Notes: generated from the sequence alone by a model not told the origin. A stretch of 64,000 nt of DNA from Plectrocnemia conspersa (GCA_009617715.1 VTFK01000091.1:1116001-1180000); one strand, 5' to 3'. Counted from the stretch's first letter, positions 33,972-49,479 are shown. Numbers and translations: made by a program.

Positions 33972-34037
33972 CCGTCGTCAACGTCGCCACGATAGCTGAT
34001 TCCTAAAAGTTTTCCCCCATTTGCAACCTGGGGACCT
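33972..34037 (-). CDS. Candidate small host exon
   Basis: On the minus strand a strong donor (GACGACGG|GTAAGTTCG) follows at 33972. The frame before it reads VANGGKLLGISYRGDVDDG in GC-rich codons, starting after an AG at about 34038; a TAA lies six codons further upstream. The acceptor lacks a good pyrimidine tract, so the exon start is uncertain. The whole patch 33780-34060 is GC-richer than its surroundings. It may belong to the same minus-strand gene as 46772-46964, but nothing proves this. Confidence 0.25.
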
Positions 34038-34060
34038 GTTACTTAATAGATATATAGATA

Positions 34061-35160
34061 TTTTAGTGTTCTATAATCTTCATTTGCTAAATTTATATAT
34101 ATTTTACCAACCTTACTTGCCAATAGATATTTCTCTCTGCCAATTGTATTGCTATTTGTTGCATAAATTTGCAGATACATCCGCACACGTTCAATTCAGT
34201 TGATCCCCCTTTTAAGGATTTAGTAGAAAATATAAATTCTACTTAGTAAGCATAAAGATAATACTTCTAGGAGTCATTAAACCAATTGGTAAATGAATTT
34301 AGATAGACTTAAAACTAAAATATTTATCATTTTACTCGAATTAACTTTGTGTTTTTTACACGAATTAATACGCTTAGTTATATTAAATTTATTTTAATAG
34401 CTTTCTGTCTTTCAGCGCTACTTTTGCTCGTACTAAGCTATCCAATCGCTACAAATTTAGAAAGGTTGTAATCAGTGGTGGCTCGTGACAAAAAAAATTG
34501 ATTTTGCTTGTATTATGGTTATTGCGTTATTTGCCTATTTTTATTTAACTATCGATAGAATTATTATTTATTACAGCGGTTATATATTTTTTACCATAGG
34601 TCTGAAAAACATATAAATAAGCATGTTTATTATTTTTTTTCTCACAAGCGCCAATGGTTGATATACAAAATAAAAATTATATCTGAAAAGTTTACGGTGC
34701 AAAACCTACGTCTGTCATTTTCAATCACGGAAACACAACAATAAACTTTTATTTCATGTTTATTTGGCAACACAAAAAATACGCTTATAAACAAACACAT
34801 TACGCATGAATAACATAACAATTTTATCTCGAATTTGATATTCGCTCACGCGCAATTCAATTTAGCTGCGCACTTTCACAAATAACAAGTTGTCGCATTA
34901 TATTCCTATTCTCACTACAGAATCACACACTATTATGTTAGACTTTACACGGTAATAATTATGTTTGATTGTTGCCGTGTTTGCCCAAGTCCCCTTTCGG
35001 CTCCTAAAACCATTATTGTAAGGTCACGTAATGGAATAAGCGCCAGCACACCACGCAACCGCTTCCATACTATTTAGACTATGACGAAGAAAAATAAAAT
35101 CAAATTTCAATCCCTCAATTTAACCATACATTACATTTGAATAGTTGTTAAAATATAATA
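34061..35160. other. AT-rich DNA, no gene seen
   Basis: Only short chance frames. A moderate-GC patch at 34980-35080 shows no coding signal. Confidence 0.4.
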
Positions 35161-35164
35161 AATG

Positions 35165-35410
35165 TGTACTTTGATTAAAAATGCTCAATTTCGTTTAACG
35201 GAGCGCGGGTCACTTTGACCATATATTGTCGATTCGCGTTTTGTACGATACGTTAATTCGCAGCGTTCTGGAATATGGCTTCTTGAATGTCACCTCAACG
35301 AAACGTAGTACTACATGATGTTTAAATAGACTCAGAATCATTTTAAAAATATATTTACAAGAAAGAATACGAACCGTATCTGTATTTTTGCTAGCTGCAT
35401 ATTTTATAAA
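35165..35410 (+). pseudogene. LINE ORF2 fragment (post-RT region)
   Basis: The plus strand reads MLNFV, a stop, RSAGHFDHILSIRVLYDTLI and RSVLEYGFLNVTSTK, matching the L-x-F-x-x-R ... L-Y-x-x-L-x-R-S-x-L-E-Y segment after LINE reverse transcriptases. It is related to the fragments at 27120-27350. The minus-strand frame 35210-35416 is its shadow. Confidence 0.6.
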
Positions 35411-35664
35411 ATACACAAAAAAACAATATATATATAGGCACTCGAATTTTTATTTATAAAAATGCGCTATTATTAAAAAACTTCCATTTTAATTAATTTT
35501 ATATAGATGTCAGCAATTCCCAGACTTTTAGTCTGGTGGTTAATACTTACTTGTAGGTATTTATTATGTGTGATTGATTTACTCAGTTGTTACAGATTTG
35601 CCCGTTGTAACGCATTGGGCTTATGCCTGTCAGGTTACAACGGAAGGTTAAATAAAAATAAATA

Positions 35665-36352
35665 TCAGGTCGTTCCATAAGTCTTTGCGATTTTTTCTTA
35701 CATTTGCAAAAGTGTATAACTGTTTATTAATTAACGATAATTTCACTATTATTTCGGTGTTTGTCAACAGTAATTGTATCAATGATGCTTTTTATTAACG
35801 TGATATTTTTTTTAGATATTTTTAACCCTAAATCAACAATGGCAGTGGAGATAAAATAATATCAATTAAGCTATATTATGCTTTATGAGTTTTAACTAGG
35901 TCATAATGCGATAATAACAGTTAAAAACATATGTAGTTCAATGGAAAAGGATTCTATTAAATGTATAAATTGAATTTTGGTAAAATTTTGACATTTAATA
36001 TCTACGTAAGGCGTTGTTAGTGAGGATATTAGGGCTGTCATCAAAGTAGATCTGAGATTGTCGATACAGAAGCTAGCACAAAAGCTCAACGTGTTGCCTA
36101 CATTATTTTAAGTACATTTTAAATAGAAGCAGAATATGGGTAGCTCATAAATTTTCTGATGTATACCTCGCGCAGCGAATAATTATTAATTATAGAACAG
36201 AAAGATTTATTTTTGAGTCGAATTGTTACTGAAGATGAGAAGTATGTTCTTTTCTTTAACACGCGATGTAAAAGGCAGTTGTTAGATGGCAATCAACCCA
36301 CAATTCCAGCCCCGAGAATAATATTACACCCCAATAATATGATGTTATGCAT
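35665..36352 (+). pseudogene. mariner transposase relic
   Basis: The left end TCAGGTCGTTCCATAAGTC (after a TA) looks like a mariner terminal repeat. From ATG 35839 the frame reads IMLYEF, a stop, LGHNAIITVKNIC and DSIKC, then SEDIRAVIKVDLRLSIQKLA, the two helix-turn-helix regions. After a frameshift 36213-36352 reads SRIVTEDEKYVLFFNTRCKR, the first catalytic Asp block (normally V-T-G-D-E-K-W), and ILHPNNMMLCIGG. Stops are frequent and the C-terminal third is missing, cut where the LTR-like repeat begins. Confidence 0.8.
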
Positions 36353-37057
36353 TGGTGGTTTAGGGGTTGTTGACCTTGTGGCCAATGAGACTCTTCGGTG
36401 AATCTAGATGGATTATTTTATTAAGTTATAATTACATTTGACTATGGACGATTACGGTGTGACGTTTCTCGCGACTGCGGTGAAGGTGGAGCAGGTGGTG
36501 ATGTCTCAGGGTTCTGTGGCTGCGTGCGGCGAGTGGTTCGGGAGTTCCAGGAGTGATCTTCTAGTCTGTCGGGGAGGGTGCGTGGCTGGTTCCTCCGGAT
36601 GGCTGCTGGTAGATCTTCGCTCTCTGGTCGTCTGTGACCGTTTCTGCTGTCTCCGGCCGTCTTGTATGGTGCCTTCGATCGTCGGAGTCCGGGCTTATAT
36701 CCTTTAAGGGGATGCACGCTAGCTAGCCAATCGCAATTGTGCATTGATCTCCTAGCCAATCACTGCAGTGGCTTCTTAGAATTCGAGAAATTGGATGTGT
36801 ATTTTCGAAAGCAAGTTTTTTGCTTGGCTCCAGACTTTCAAATTCTAAGGAAAGGGTTTGCAATGTGGTGATTGATTGCGTCCGTACCGTTTTGTCACAA
36901 AAGGGATTCTCTTAACGATCCGTGTTGTGTGTGGTCAAAAGAAATCCCTCTTGTGTCATGATGTTTGTCTCATTGTTGATGAATGAACGTTTTTGGTCAC
37001 GGTTATTAACAATGAGACAATCGCCCTTTTAAATGTGCCTATATGTGTGGTCGTCAC
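36353..37057 (-). repeat. LTR-like repeat, copy 1
   Basis: Read on the minus strand the unit runs from TGTGACGACC (37057) to ...CCTAAACCACCA (36353), 705 bp, aligning throughout with 49593-50293 (701 bp) in the other orientation. It holds a hairpin (TTGTCTCATTGTTAAT and inverse) near the start, a CCAAT-like GATTGGCTAG, a TATA-like GGATATAAGCCC followed by CGGACTCCGAC, and a GC-rich second half. TG...CA ends, size and promoter layout fit an LTR. No target duplication, primer-binding site or polypurine tract is convincing. The 105-codon minus frame (36442-36759) is probably not a protein although a stretch (DLPAAIRRNQPR) is kept in both copies. Confidence 0.5.
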
Positions 37058-37375
37058 AGTGGGATATATAGGGCATAATTCATAATGAGTTGCTGGATTA
37101 TAGGTAGATAATTATGACAGACACTTAGTGCGCTCAATTAATTCGTTTAAAAGTGACTCAGATCATAAAACAGGCATTCTCTTATTAATTCAAGAAGGAT
37201 AATTTTCCCCAAAACAGTGCTTTCCCTCATGTGTGCAAGAAGACGATAGGAAAAAAATCAATGGATTTTATTGAGAACTCCTTTCTCATCCACCGTTTTT
37301 TCAGACATTGCTCCAAATCATTAATTCATAGCCCTGCGACAGTTTTTAGGTAAAAAATATGATTTTAAAAATACA
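37058..37375. repeat. Flank duplicated together with part of the LTR-like repeat
   Basis: This 318-bp sequence outside the TG end (GGGATATATAGGGCATAATT onward) recurs at 37650-37960, so the duplicated unit covers part of the LTR-like repeat plus its neighbour. Confidence 0.7.
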
Positions 37376-37429
37376 AATATTTTACAAAAATACATTATTT
37401 TTTAAATCGTGTTTAAAAAAATGGCGCCA

Positions 37430-37960
37430 TACTTTCAAATTCTTCAGTAAGCGTTTGCAATGTGGTGATTGATTGCGTCCGTACCGTTTTGTCACAAATG
37501 GGATTCTCTTAACGACCCGTGTTGTGTGTGGTGAAAAGAAATCCCTCTTGTGTCATGATGTTTGTCTCATTGTTAATGAATGAACGTTTTTGGTCACGGC
37601 CATTAACAATGAGACAATCGCCCTTTTAAATGTGTCTATATGTGTGGTCGCCACAGTGAGATATATAGGACATAATTCATTATGCGTTGCTGGACACGTA
37701 GTGCACTCAATTAATTTGTTTAAAAGCAACTCAGATCATAAAACAGACATTCTCTTATAAATTCAAAAAGGATAATTTTTCCCTAAGACAGCGCTTGCCC
37801 TCATGTATGCAAGAAGACGATAGAAAAAAATCAATTGATTTTATTGAGAACTCCTTTCTCATCCACCGTTTTTTTCAGACATTGCTCCAAACGACTATCA
37901 TCTATTCATATCCCTGCGACAGTTTTTAGGTGAAAAATATGTTTTTAAAAATACATTAAT
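37430..37960. repeat. Tandem copy of 36832-37375
   Basis: The block starting ACTTTCAAATTCT and GCAATGTGGTGATTGATTGC repeats 597 bp after its first occurrence (36861 versus 37458) at over 90% identity, including the hairpin and the flank. It lacks the promoter-like half of the LTR-like unit. Confidence 0.9.
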
Positions 37961-40540
<2,580 letters not shown>

Positions 40541-40554
40541 TTTGGTTATATATA

Positions 40555-40699
40555 GTTTTGAGTCTACTCCGCGTACTTTTGATTCCGTGTGGAATCATGA
40601 ATCATTTCCCCTGAGGATGGATGGGCGAATTCGAAATAGGGACCATGATTCCAAACGGAATCAAAAAAATGCGGAGTAATCCTTTGATGAAATTTAACC

Positions 40700-40700
<1 letters not shown>
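40555..40700. repeat. Foldback insert between two (TA)n arrays
   Basis: Arms ACTCCGCGTACTTTTGATTCC (40565) and GGAATCAAAAAAATGCGGAGT (about 40657-40677) pair with few mismatches, and GATTCCGTGTGGAATC is itself palindromic. The edges (GTTTTGAGTCTAC ... TTTGATGAAATTTAACC) resemble those of the sequence after the second (TA)n array (GTTTGAATCTATAAATG ... TTTGATGATAGATTTAACC), so two related modules each follow a (TA)n array. Confidence 0.65.

Positions 40701-40707
<7 letters not shown>

Positions 40708-40780
<73 letters not shown>
40708..40780. repeat. (TA)n microsatellite, second array
   Basis: TA repeats interrupted once by TTT near 40731. The frame over it is an artefact. Confidence 0.95.
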
Positions 40781-40783
<3 letters not shown>

Positions 40784-43700
40784 TGAATCTATAAATGAAC
40801 GTCTTTTTTTTTTCGGTTCGATTGTCAGTTCAATCCATGCAACGCAAAAAATGTGAAATCTCTTTGATGATAGATTTAACCGCAATTTAAATTATATATA
40901 TTTTTAATACAATTATTTTAATATAAGCTTTTAGAAACATTAGCTATTGATATAAATATTTTTAAATAAATTGAATCTCAACATTATACTGCAGAGAAAA
41001 ACTTTATTTAAATCAGACATCGCCAAGTTTTTGATTAAAATCCACATGCATTTAAGCACACCTGTGCACTATATAATATAACCTTTCAGCTCAGTTATAC
41101 CCAATTAGTGCTAATCTTCTCTGTGCACTTAAATACTATATTGGAGCGAGAGATTTATATGTTTTATTAATTAGCACATATTAAATCCTATGTCAAAGTT
41201 ATTACTTGTGATAAAATATATATTATGTATTTAGTTTTTAATGATCGTTCCTATATATAAACTTCAATACAGTTTTGATAAGTGAATATTTGCAATATTT
41301 ATAATACAATGAATTTATTGTGACAAAATTACACATTTTCAATTTGTTAAAGAATTTTCCGGTAATTCCCAGAGAGCTTTTATCTGGTGGATTTTGGCTT
41401 ACGAACAATTCGCGCGAAACCCAAGCTTTTATGTTATATGTATACATTTGTATTGTTTATTATATTGTTTGTATGATGTATTACAATATTTACATATGGA
41501 AGTACTATGTTTGATTAATTCAGCAAAATATTTTAAGGCACAGTTATTATCAAAATTAATTAATTAATTATCTAAATTAATCCTCAAGTATAAGTATATT
41601 TTTGGAATACATTAATATTGTAAATCTACTGCTAGAACACGACAGGATTAGTTAATACGCTACAACGTTAAATTATTCATATAATGCTACTCAGAAACTA
41701 TATATATAAAGTGCTGTGAAAATTAGTAAAAAGTTAGACAATGATCCCTTTATTACATTGAGTTACACGAATTTTTTTAATCAAATATCATTGAATAAAA
41801 ATAAATAAAAATCTATACCAAAGAAATATATACGTAAAATATGCTTTCTAATTATTGCAGTGTATTTATAGAAATATTTATTTTCACTATCTTTTATAAA
41901 TTAAAAGCGCTTTGTATCATTTAAAATAAAAAAAAAATTATTTGTTATATAAATGTATGAAAACTAATTCCCAAAATCTTCATTGTGTATATAAAGAAAA
42001 ATTGTAAACCGAAGGCCATTTAATGACATATTGACATATACACACATATATATATATATAGACTATATTAATTAATATATATAGACTATATTAATTAATC
42101 AATAAATCTAATAGTGTAGAAAATGACCAAGTATAACTAATGATTAAAATGAAACTCACTTATATTTAGATTGATTTAAAACTTGGTGCTTTAAATCGTT
42201 CACTAAGCAAGATAACGATGTTTCTTAGAAATAAATTTAAATTTCATTCTTACGTATTTAAAATCTAATCTAAAACTGCTTTTCGAGAAAGATAAAAAGC
42301 GTGAGTAATGTCTTTATCAAAAATATATAAATCATACGTTTATCATAAGTTTCTGAGTGCTTCCGAAAAAACCCCATTCCTTTTCCTGGTGCCAGTGACA
42401 TTAAGACTCTTAAGCTACGCTAAATAAACAAAAAATCTAAAATTTGTCTACGTTACAGCGAATCAATATTTTCTCTAGTAATAAAATATATTTTCACTAA
42501 CAGTTATTAGTTCACTGCTTAGTATCAGTACAACTGTATTTGCTCAGAAACTGATGATCCAGTTCAGGTATTTCCGTATGACCAGAGATTGACGCCAATT
42601 CAATTGGAAAAATATTGCAATATTTAAAATAAATTAAACTAAAATTAACTAACATATTAAAAATTATACATTTTGGGCTTAATTTTGTTAATTTATTACT
42701 TAAGGTTAGGTTATAAAAATAGAAAACAGTTAATAAAAATTATCATATAATACAATACTATATAATATAAATATGACTTTACTAACTGTTTCAATTAAAT
42801 CATATCTGAATATATTTTCACCGTTTGATATATAATTTTACTAGCGATAATATAATTAAAATGATTAAAAATATATGCTGCTTTAAAATGTTTATGTAAC
42901 TCAATTTGTCAATTATAAAACATGGATTTTCTGTTAAAACTTAAACAAATTATCCCAATGAAAGTTCTAAAACTAAAGTTGCTCTTAAAACTTTTATTAA
43001 GATGGATTTGGTTAATTCGTTTAGGTTAAGGTTATGTAAGTGTGAAATAGTGAAATCATATTTATATAATATTTTATACGTCAGTTTGATGTAAAAATCT
43101 AAACCTAACCTAATAAAAGTTTTAAAATATTTTAGTTAGTTTAAAAATTTGTTTAGGTTAGGTTTAAGTTTGAACAAAAAATATACGGGTTTGGGCAACT
43201 GTCAAAAAGTAAAAAAAAAAAACTTGGAGCAGAATATAATTTCTCTAGGACTTAGTAGTTAAATTATATTTTCGCTTGAAATATATAATATATCTTTTAT
43301 GAAAATGAATCACTTACACGTCAGTGAAATTTATAATACAAATTTACTGTAATATCTAGATTTTTTAATTTTCTCAAATTACCCGTAGTAGATTATTTTT
43401 TTATTTTTTTTTTATTTAAAAAAATAAATAATATTCGCTAAATAAAAGTTTTATTACAAATATTATTTTAAAATAATTATTAATAAATGTTTAATAAAAT
43501 ACCACGAAATCATATTATTTCATAAATTATAATATTATATATAAATGTATAAAATAACTAATTTTATTACGCTGTTCTGCAACATTTGCGATATTGTTTT
43601 ATTGAGAGCATATATTATATCTTTGCACTATATTTGTAATTATTAAAATATATATTTTTCATTTTCTCATAATATGACATTCTTTATAAATGATCCTAGA

Positions 43701-46700
43701 CTTGATAAGGGTTGAAAAAATTTCTTCAAATTAATTTTACAATGCCCTAGTACATAAAAGCGTTGTTTAAATTATTCTTTGTAATTATCGTACCACCACC
43801 TTAATTTTTACATAGAGTTAAATTTGGAGGTGAAGCTAAACACAAACGCGATTGGCTTTTAATTTGCCAGTAAATGACACTGCGTCTCATCAATACTTTC
43901 TTAGACAAACGAACACTCGACGGTCACTTACGACACGTCTTCCTGATAATGACACCTGATTTTTTTTGTACGAATTTTGTACAATAAATATTTTTTTTGA
44001 CAAAAATTTACACAATTCAGGCTTATTCCTCTTCTCGCCTTGGTGTCTGTATCTCTTATTTTTCATGTAGATTAGTACTAAAATAATTTTTTAAGAAGTT
44101 TCAGTGTGTTTAATTTAATTTTACATGTATGTTTATATCCTATAAATAGATATTATTTATTTTTAGTGTGTACCGTTATTGATTTTATTGTATGATGTAT
44201 TAATCATTTGCATTATGGTTATTTTGACACATTAAAAAAAAACAGTTAATAATGAAGGTTAGATTTATAAAAAAATAAAAAATAAAATAAAATGATTTGC
44301 AATCCGATTGATTTTTTTATTTTTAAGAAAGTACTTCGTGAAAGCTTATTTCAACTCTTTCAAGTTATGTTTTCTTTTATTTCCCCAGAGAGCTAAAGTT
44401 TGTCCTTATATAAGAAATTGTGCAAAGTTTTAAACACCTTAGGTTAGCTATTTTCAATACACGAATTATTTTTTTATCACAGATACAAAGCTATTCAGTA
44501 GTGCCAAATTAAAATTAAACGTTTTTTTATTATCTGAGCAATTCGAATAATTAATTATTTAACTATATCTATCCCTAGATTTACGCGGTAGATACGTTCC
44601 AGGAAATATCGCGAAAATCAAGGCATAGAACAAATTTGCAAAAAAACAGTTGATTAGTATTCACGTGAACTTTTGACCGCTTTTTTTTAACTAATGAAAT
44701 AAACGAGAAAAATCTTCACACTTTAAAAGCAACTCATGATTCACTGCATGGGCAGTGAGAGAGGTGTCGGGTGTAGGTAATGTAAGTAAAAAAGTAGGAG
44801 TTATCCATTTACCTGTTCGTTTGATAAGCAAATATGTTTAATTTAGAATATTTAAAATAAAAAATATTTCACAATTTGTAAAATATTTAATTAAGATTTA
44901 TCGATTGCCAAAATATATAAATTTTTGAGCAGTAATACTAATAAAAATAATTAAATATATTTGTTTTATTAATCAGATTTGTAAATTTGTAGACCCATCT
45001 CCGTGCCTTTTGACAATTTGTGGACCTTCTTCTCCCAAGGTGACATCCTTCCAGTGCTTTTATAATTATAAATTATCCACGTATTTTGAGAAAATCTAGA
45101 AACATTGTATCAATCTATTAAATCTCGGACTTGACAACACCATTTATCAAATGCGTTTTAGCCCTAATTGCCTACGTAAATTTATGAATGTTTCATCCGA
45201 GACATTCAACAAAACGATGAGGTAAATACAAAAAAAAAACACAAATGAAAAGGGTATAATTTGCGCTAAATTAAAATTTAACCGGGGTAAGAAGGAAGGG
45301 TTTTTATCTTATTTAATAATAAAAGGCCGCTTGACAATTCTACCTGGTCGAAATTGCGCTCTCGTTCTTTTTTTATTCGCTTAATTGAAACAAATCGCGG
45401 GGGTGGAACAAACAGGTGGTTGTTTTTGCGGGTTTCGCTGGGGGTGGGCTGGGGTTAAAATTAACCGAGGCGCAGAACACGAAACGGCTGAGAAGTTTTC
45501 TAATGAACGACTTTCGCTCGCGGATTCGCGGCGAATGAAAAATTGCGAGCTTTCACTATTTTACTTTATGTGAAAAAAAAAACGTGTAAAGAATGTCAGC
45601 GTATTTAATAATTAGGTATGTTTTAATTTTAGCAATTTAGTTATAAAATTAAAATTTTATGTAAGCTTCTCTTAATTTAGAATAGAATCCATCATCCAGC
45701 TTATGTAAAAATCATATTATTTTTTTAGAAGCGATTATAATAACTGTTATTATACTTATCAAAGCTAAGCAGGTTTTTATTTGTACGTTAACTTGTTTAA
45801 GGAATATACTTCCTTTATAAACTTAGATGCCTAAGAAAGCAGCCACCTTTATCCCAAGAGTTCAACATGATCTTCTAGACTACAATCGTTAACAAAGGCA
45901 AAAAACGATCTTTAAAAGTCTTTTTTCTATGGCGCATCCTTTCCAAATACAGAGTAGTGTTTTAGAATTTGTAAAAAAATAACAATTAATTACGCAATTG
46001 TTTAGATCCTAAGCTATTTATTCCATTGTGAGGTCTCACCTTTGAGATGAGTTAGTATTTATTCTCAATTGTTCAAAATAGTCGGTAGAATGAACTCAGG
46101 TGGTTTGAACCACCGCATAATAATTAATGTTTTTAATCTTAGCGCCAGAAAAAGTAGTTATTCTTAATATGAGTTTAAGAAAGTGCTCAAATTTAAATAT
46201 TTAGATTATGTCCTTCTTGTATTTTTACACTAGATGCATTATTATTGTTATTAGCTATCATTGGATTGGAAAGGTTTCAAGAGTATTGTCGAGTCTTGTG
46301 GTTTGAACTATTCTCCATCTGAAATTAAAACAATCGATGATAATATTCATTATTTAACAACAGATGACTGTTAAATCAAACAATAAAAAATATACCAATA
46401 CCCAAGTGTTAGAATCTACATACTTATATTGAACTTACTATGGCACTTTTTAATTGAAATAAAATTAAAATTAAAATATGAAATCAGTAGTAAAAAATAT
46501 ATATTTACAATTAAAAAATACAATAGACAAACAACCTGACTTTTGATATCATTAAAAAAAAAATCTGATTTGCGATCATTTTTGACAAGCGCTCTTATGA
46601 CGCGTATAACATTTTTCTACAATATCATTAGCATCGCTATTTTATTATACGTCCTATTTTTAATATTATTATTATATTTTAATTATATATTTTAATTATC

Positions 46701-46770
46701 ATATTATAATTTGTTAATCAATTTATAACCAACATAATTAAAAGTTTCGTATTATTAATAATTATTCTCA
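40781..46770. other. Long AT-rich stretch with small GC-richer islands
   Basis: The second foldback-related module follows the (TA)n array up to about 40890. A 22-bp direct repeat (TATATAGACTATATTAATTAA) lies near 42055-42102. A repeat related to 14962-15010 lies at about 43153-43206. GC-richer islands at 43830-43950, 44990-45060 and 45290-45560 have short open frames on both strands but no recognisable protein. At 44995-45050 the minus strand is open in two frames (one reads WEKKVHKLSKGTEMGLQIY) without clear splice sites. Confidence 0.4.
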
Positions 46771-46771
46771 C

Positions 46772-46964
46772 CTAGAGAGTTACATAAATCGTGCGGTTTT
46801 ATCGTTTCGAGTTGATCACCGAACTTTTTGATTTCTTGATATTTTGTCCTTAAAAGCCTATACAGCTTTAGCTGAAATTCAAAATATTTAACTTGTTTCC
46901 AAAGCCATCTCGCACAAAAGGCTTCGTGACGTGACCCCCGGGCGGATTCAGGTACCAAATTCTT
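46772..46964 (-). CDS. Candidate host exon
   Basis: On the minus strand an acceptor-like TTTTTTAGCTAG ends just before 46964, and a near-consensus donor TCTCTAG|GTGAGA follows 46772. The 193-bp exon is open with 64 codons and ends in phase 1. It reads NLVPESARGSRHEAF, CARWLWKQVKYFEFQLKLY, RLLRTKYQEIKKFGDQLE, TIKPHDLCNSL: a long amphipathic, probably coiled-coil helix. The R-W-x-W-x-x-Q ... E-x-x-L/I ... Y-x-x-L/I-R pattern loosely resembles a helix in NSL1/KANSL1 proteins, but I cannot confirm this. The composition and clean donor make it the best internal host exon in the window. A second possible acceptor (TTTTGAATTTCAG) lies inside it. Confidence 0.5.
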
Positions 46965-49479
46965 CTAGCTAAAAAATCCTGAAGGGAAATTGTTAAATAT
47001 TAAACTTTGAGTTCGGTTTAATCTAGTCGAGAAAAGGTTGAGTGGCAGCTTTATTTTACAATCAAATTAATAAAAAATACTGTAGTAAGCAAGGTGAATA
47101 TAAACAGGTTTTAGTATTATATTTGAACTATCCAATTTGGATCATAATCCATATTTTGATTTTAAGTATTAACGTCCTAAACACGGTTTGATTCATGTGT
47201 ACGCAAAAAAAATATAAGTGAAAAAATATTTGCGGCAAACACGTGTCACACTGATGGAATTTCTATATTAATAAAATGAGAAATAATGCATTTTTGGAGT
47301 CATTTAAAACTTTTCGAGACAGTTTATTTAATTAGTTTTAACTGAAACACAATGCGGCGCAGGCCGCAAGTAATATATAATACATTTTGAAATTGGTGAG
47401 GGTACTATTAGTCAAAAAATTGTAAAGCGTTGATTAAAAAAAAAAATTTGGCAATATAAATCTTGACAATGGAGTCTTATCTATGACTGCTGTTGCTAAA
47501 AATATATTGAGAAACAGTGTTAAATCTAATCAAGAATTGTTTTTCGAGAATTTATTGAGAAATTTGCTGATTTCTCCAAGATTTTTCATGAAGTCATTAC
47601 TGCATAAAAAAAGGTAGGTCCGTGCCAGATATTTTAAATATAAATGCTGTTTTATTGAAAGATTTTTATAAAAATGTGAAGTATTTAAATATCAAAAAAA
47701 TGTTTTATAATTTTATAATTTTATTAACTGCGCTAATCAGATTTATTTTGCTTTAGTAGTTTTAAAGGAACATTATTAATCAGATAAAGAAAATCATACC
47801 GGGTGGAAATCGGAAGATTGTAAAAAATAAGGGGGTTTTTCATAGAACTACGCTTTAAAATTTGCCTGTGGGCGAACATACTATTCAATAAATGTTTTTA
47901 TCTGTATTTTGTTCAAAATATAAAAAAATAATTAGTAGCAACAACTGTTTTTTCAACAATTTTTTCAACGATTAGGAAATAAAAACGAGAGCCTTAAATC
48001 CCTGTAATCAATCGAAGTAAATTGATTTTTTGCGTCCAATATAACAAATCAGATCGTCCAGTTCATTGTTTATCGATATTATATATATAAAAAAAAAAAT
48101 AAAAAATTATTTTCTGTGTATTTTTTTATTTATAAAAAAAAATCTACTCACTACTTATTATTTAATTTCTGAATTAAAAAAGTCCAGCTTCTAATTTATC
48201 AGCATTGTAAAAAATACAGATGACATATTGTATACTTTCCACTTCGATCGTCAGATTTGGTTTAGTCTCGTTCTCGTCAAAGTAAATTTGAGCATCAAAA
48301 TGACTCAAAGCATTATTTAAATTTGTATTGTTAGAATATCAACTGTTGTAACGTAAATATAATTTACGTTTTTTGTAAATTGAATTTAAATATACGCTTA
48401 TATCAAGCATTGTTATCGCACAGCTGAGCCATAAAATATATTACCGTATTTAAAGTTGATTACATTATAATATATATGAGAAAATTCCACAAAATTGTTT
48501 CTTAAAATTACCTATAAAAAGTATATTTGATAAGTTCTTAAATAAAAATTAAATTGAAACGTCGTCGGTCGGTCGGTGTCATAAAAACTACGTCAGATAC
48601 TGCGACGACAGTGGCATGTGATTTATGGCATAGCTTCACGTGACTTATATAATATCTACGATATACTTTTGATATCGGTGAATTCAGGCAGGCTTAACAG
48701 TTTCGTGAGAACAATCCTTTGTCTCATGGGTCACTTCGGGGATTATCCAAAACCTACGAAACAAATGTGTCACAGAGGCGAATTTGTATGGATTATTATT
48801 AATGTTTTTTTTTTTTTGGTAAGGTAATCCGATTCACACCATAATCCTGAATTGTATTGGCATTTTGACAGAGACAATGGATTGGCCCAATTATTTTGGT
48901 TATGCGCGGCATATATACAAAAGCTTGAATGACGTAATCCGAAGAGCATTAAACTAATAACCCAATACTAGTACTACGTTTGATTCCGACATTATCTATA
49001 AATTATCTGTAAATTTGTATTTTTTATACCAATTAATTATTATATTTGATTTAAACTATTCACATAGACGTAACAAACATTTGTTATAAAGAAGTGCTAC
49101 GTCCAGAGTTATGACCATCAAAGGATGGAGGTTTCGGCGAGACATTAAACCTTCCTAAGAAGGGTGTGACGGGTCCCCTTTCGATTTTTTTTATCAAAAT
49201 GTAAGGATTTAGATGGAGTTGGAATAAATTGTGTGGAAGAACGGTATTCTTTTAGGTGATTTTTTGCACGAAAGACATAAAATTTTGCCTATAAATATTC
49301 TACCAAAATATGAACTATTAATGGTAACCAAAAAAATTCTAAGAAGAAAATCGATAATAAATAATAAATTTGAATTTAGAAAAAGAGCTACATAGTTATG
49401 AAGTTAGATCTGCCAATGACTAACACATCAAAGTTTGCCACAAATTATTTAAAAAATATTGCATTTAAAACCTTTAACG
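46965..49479. other. AT-rich DNA, no gene assigned
   Basis: A plus-strand stretch at 47460-47620 is open in pieces (NILRNSVKSNQELFFENLL) but unrecognised. A GGTCGGTCGGTGTC run lies near 48562, and 48600-48950 is GC-richer unique sequence without an assignable frame. Confidence 0.4.

Noticed and set aside
43920..43960. Possible 24-bp minus-strand micro-exon
   Set aside because: Donor is fair but the acceptor is an A-run plus TCAG, and eight codons cannot be judged.
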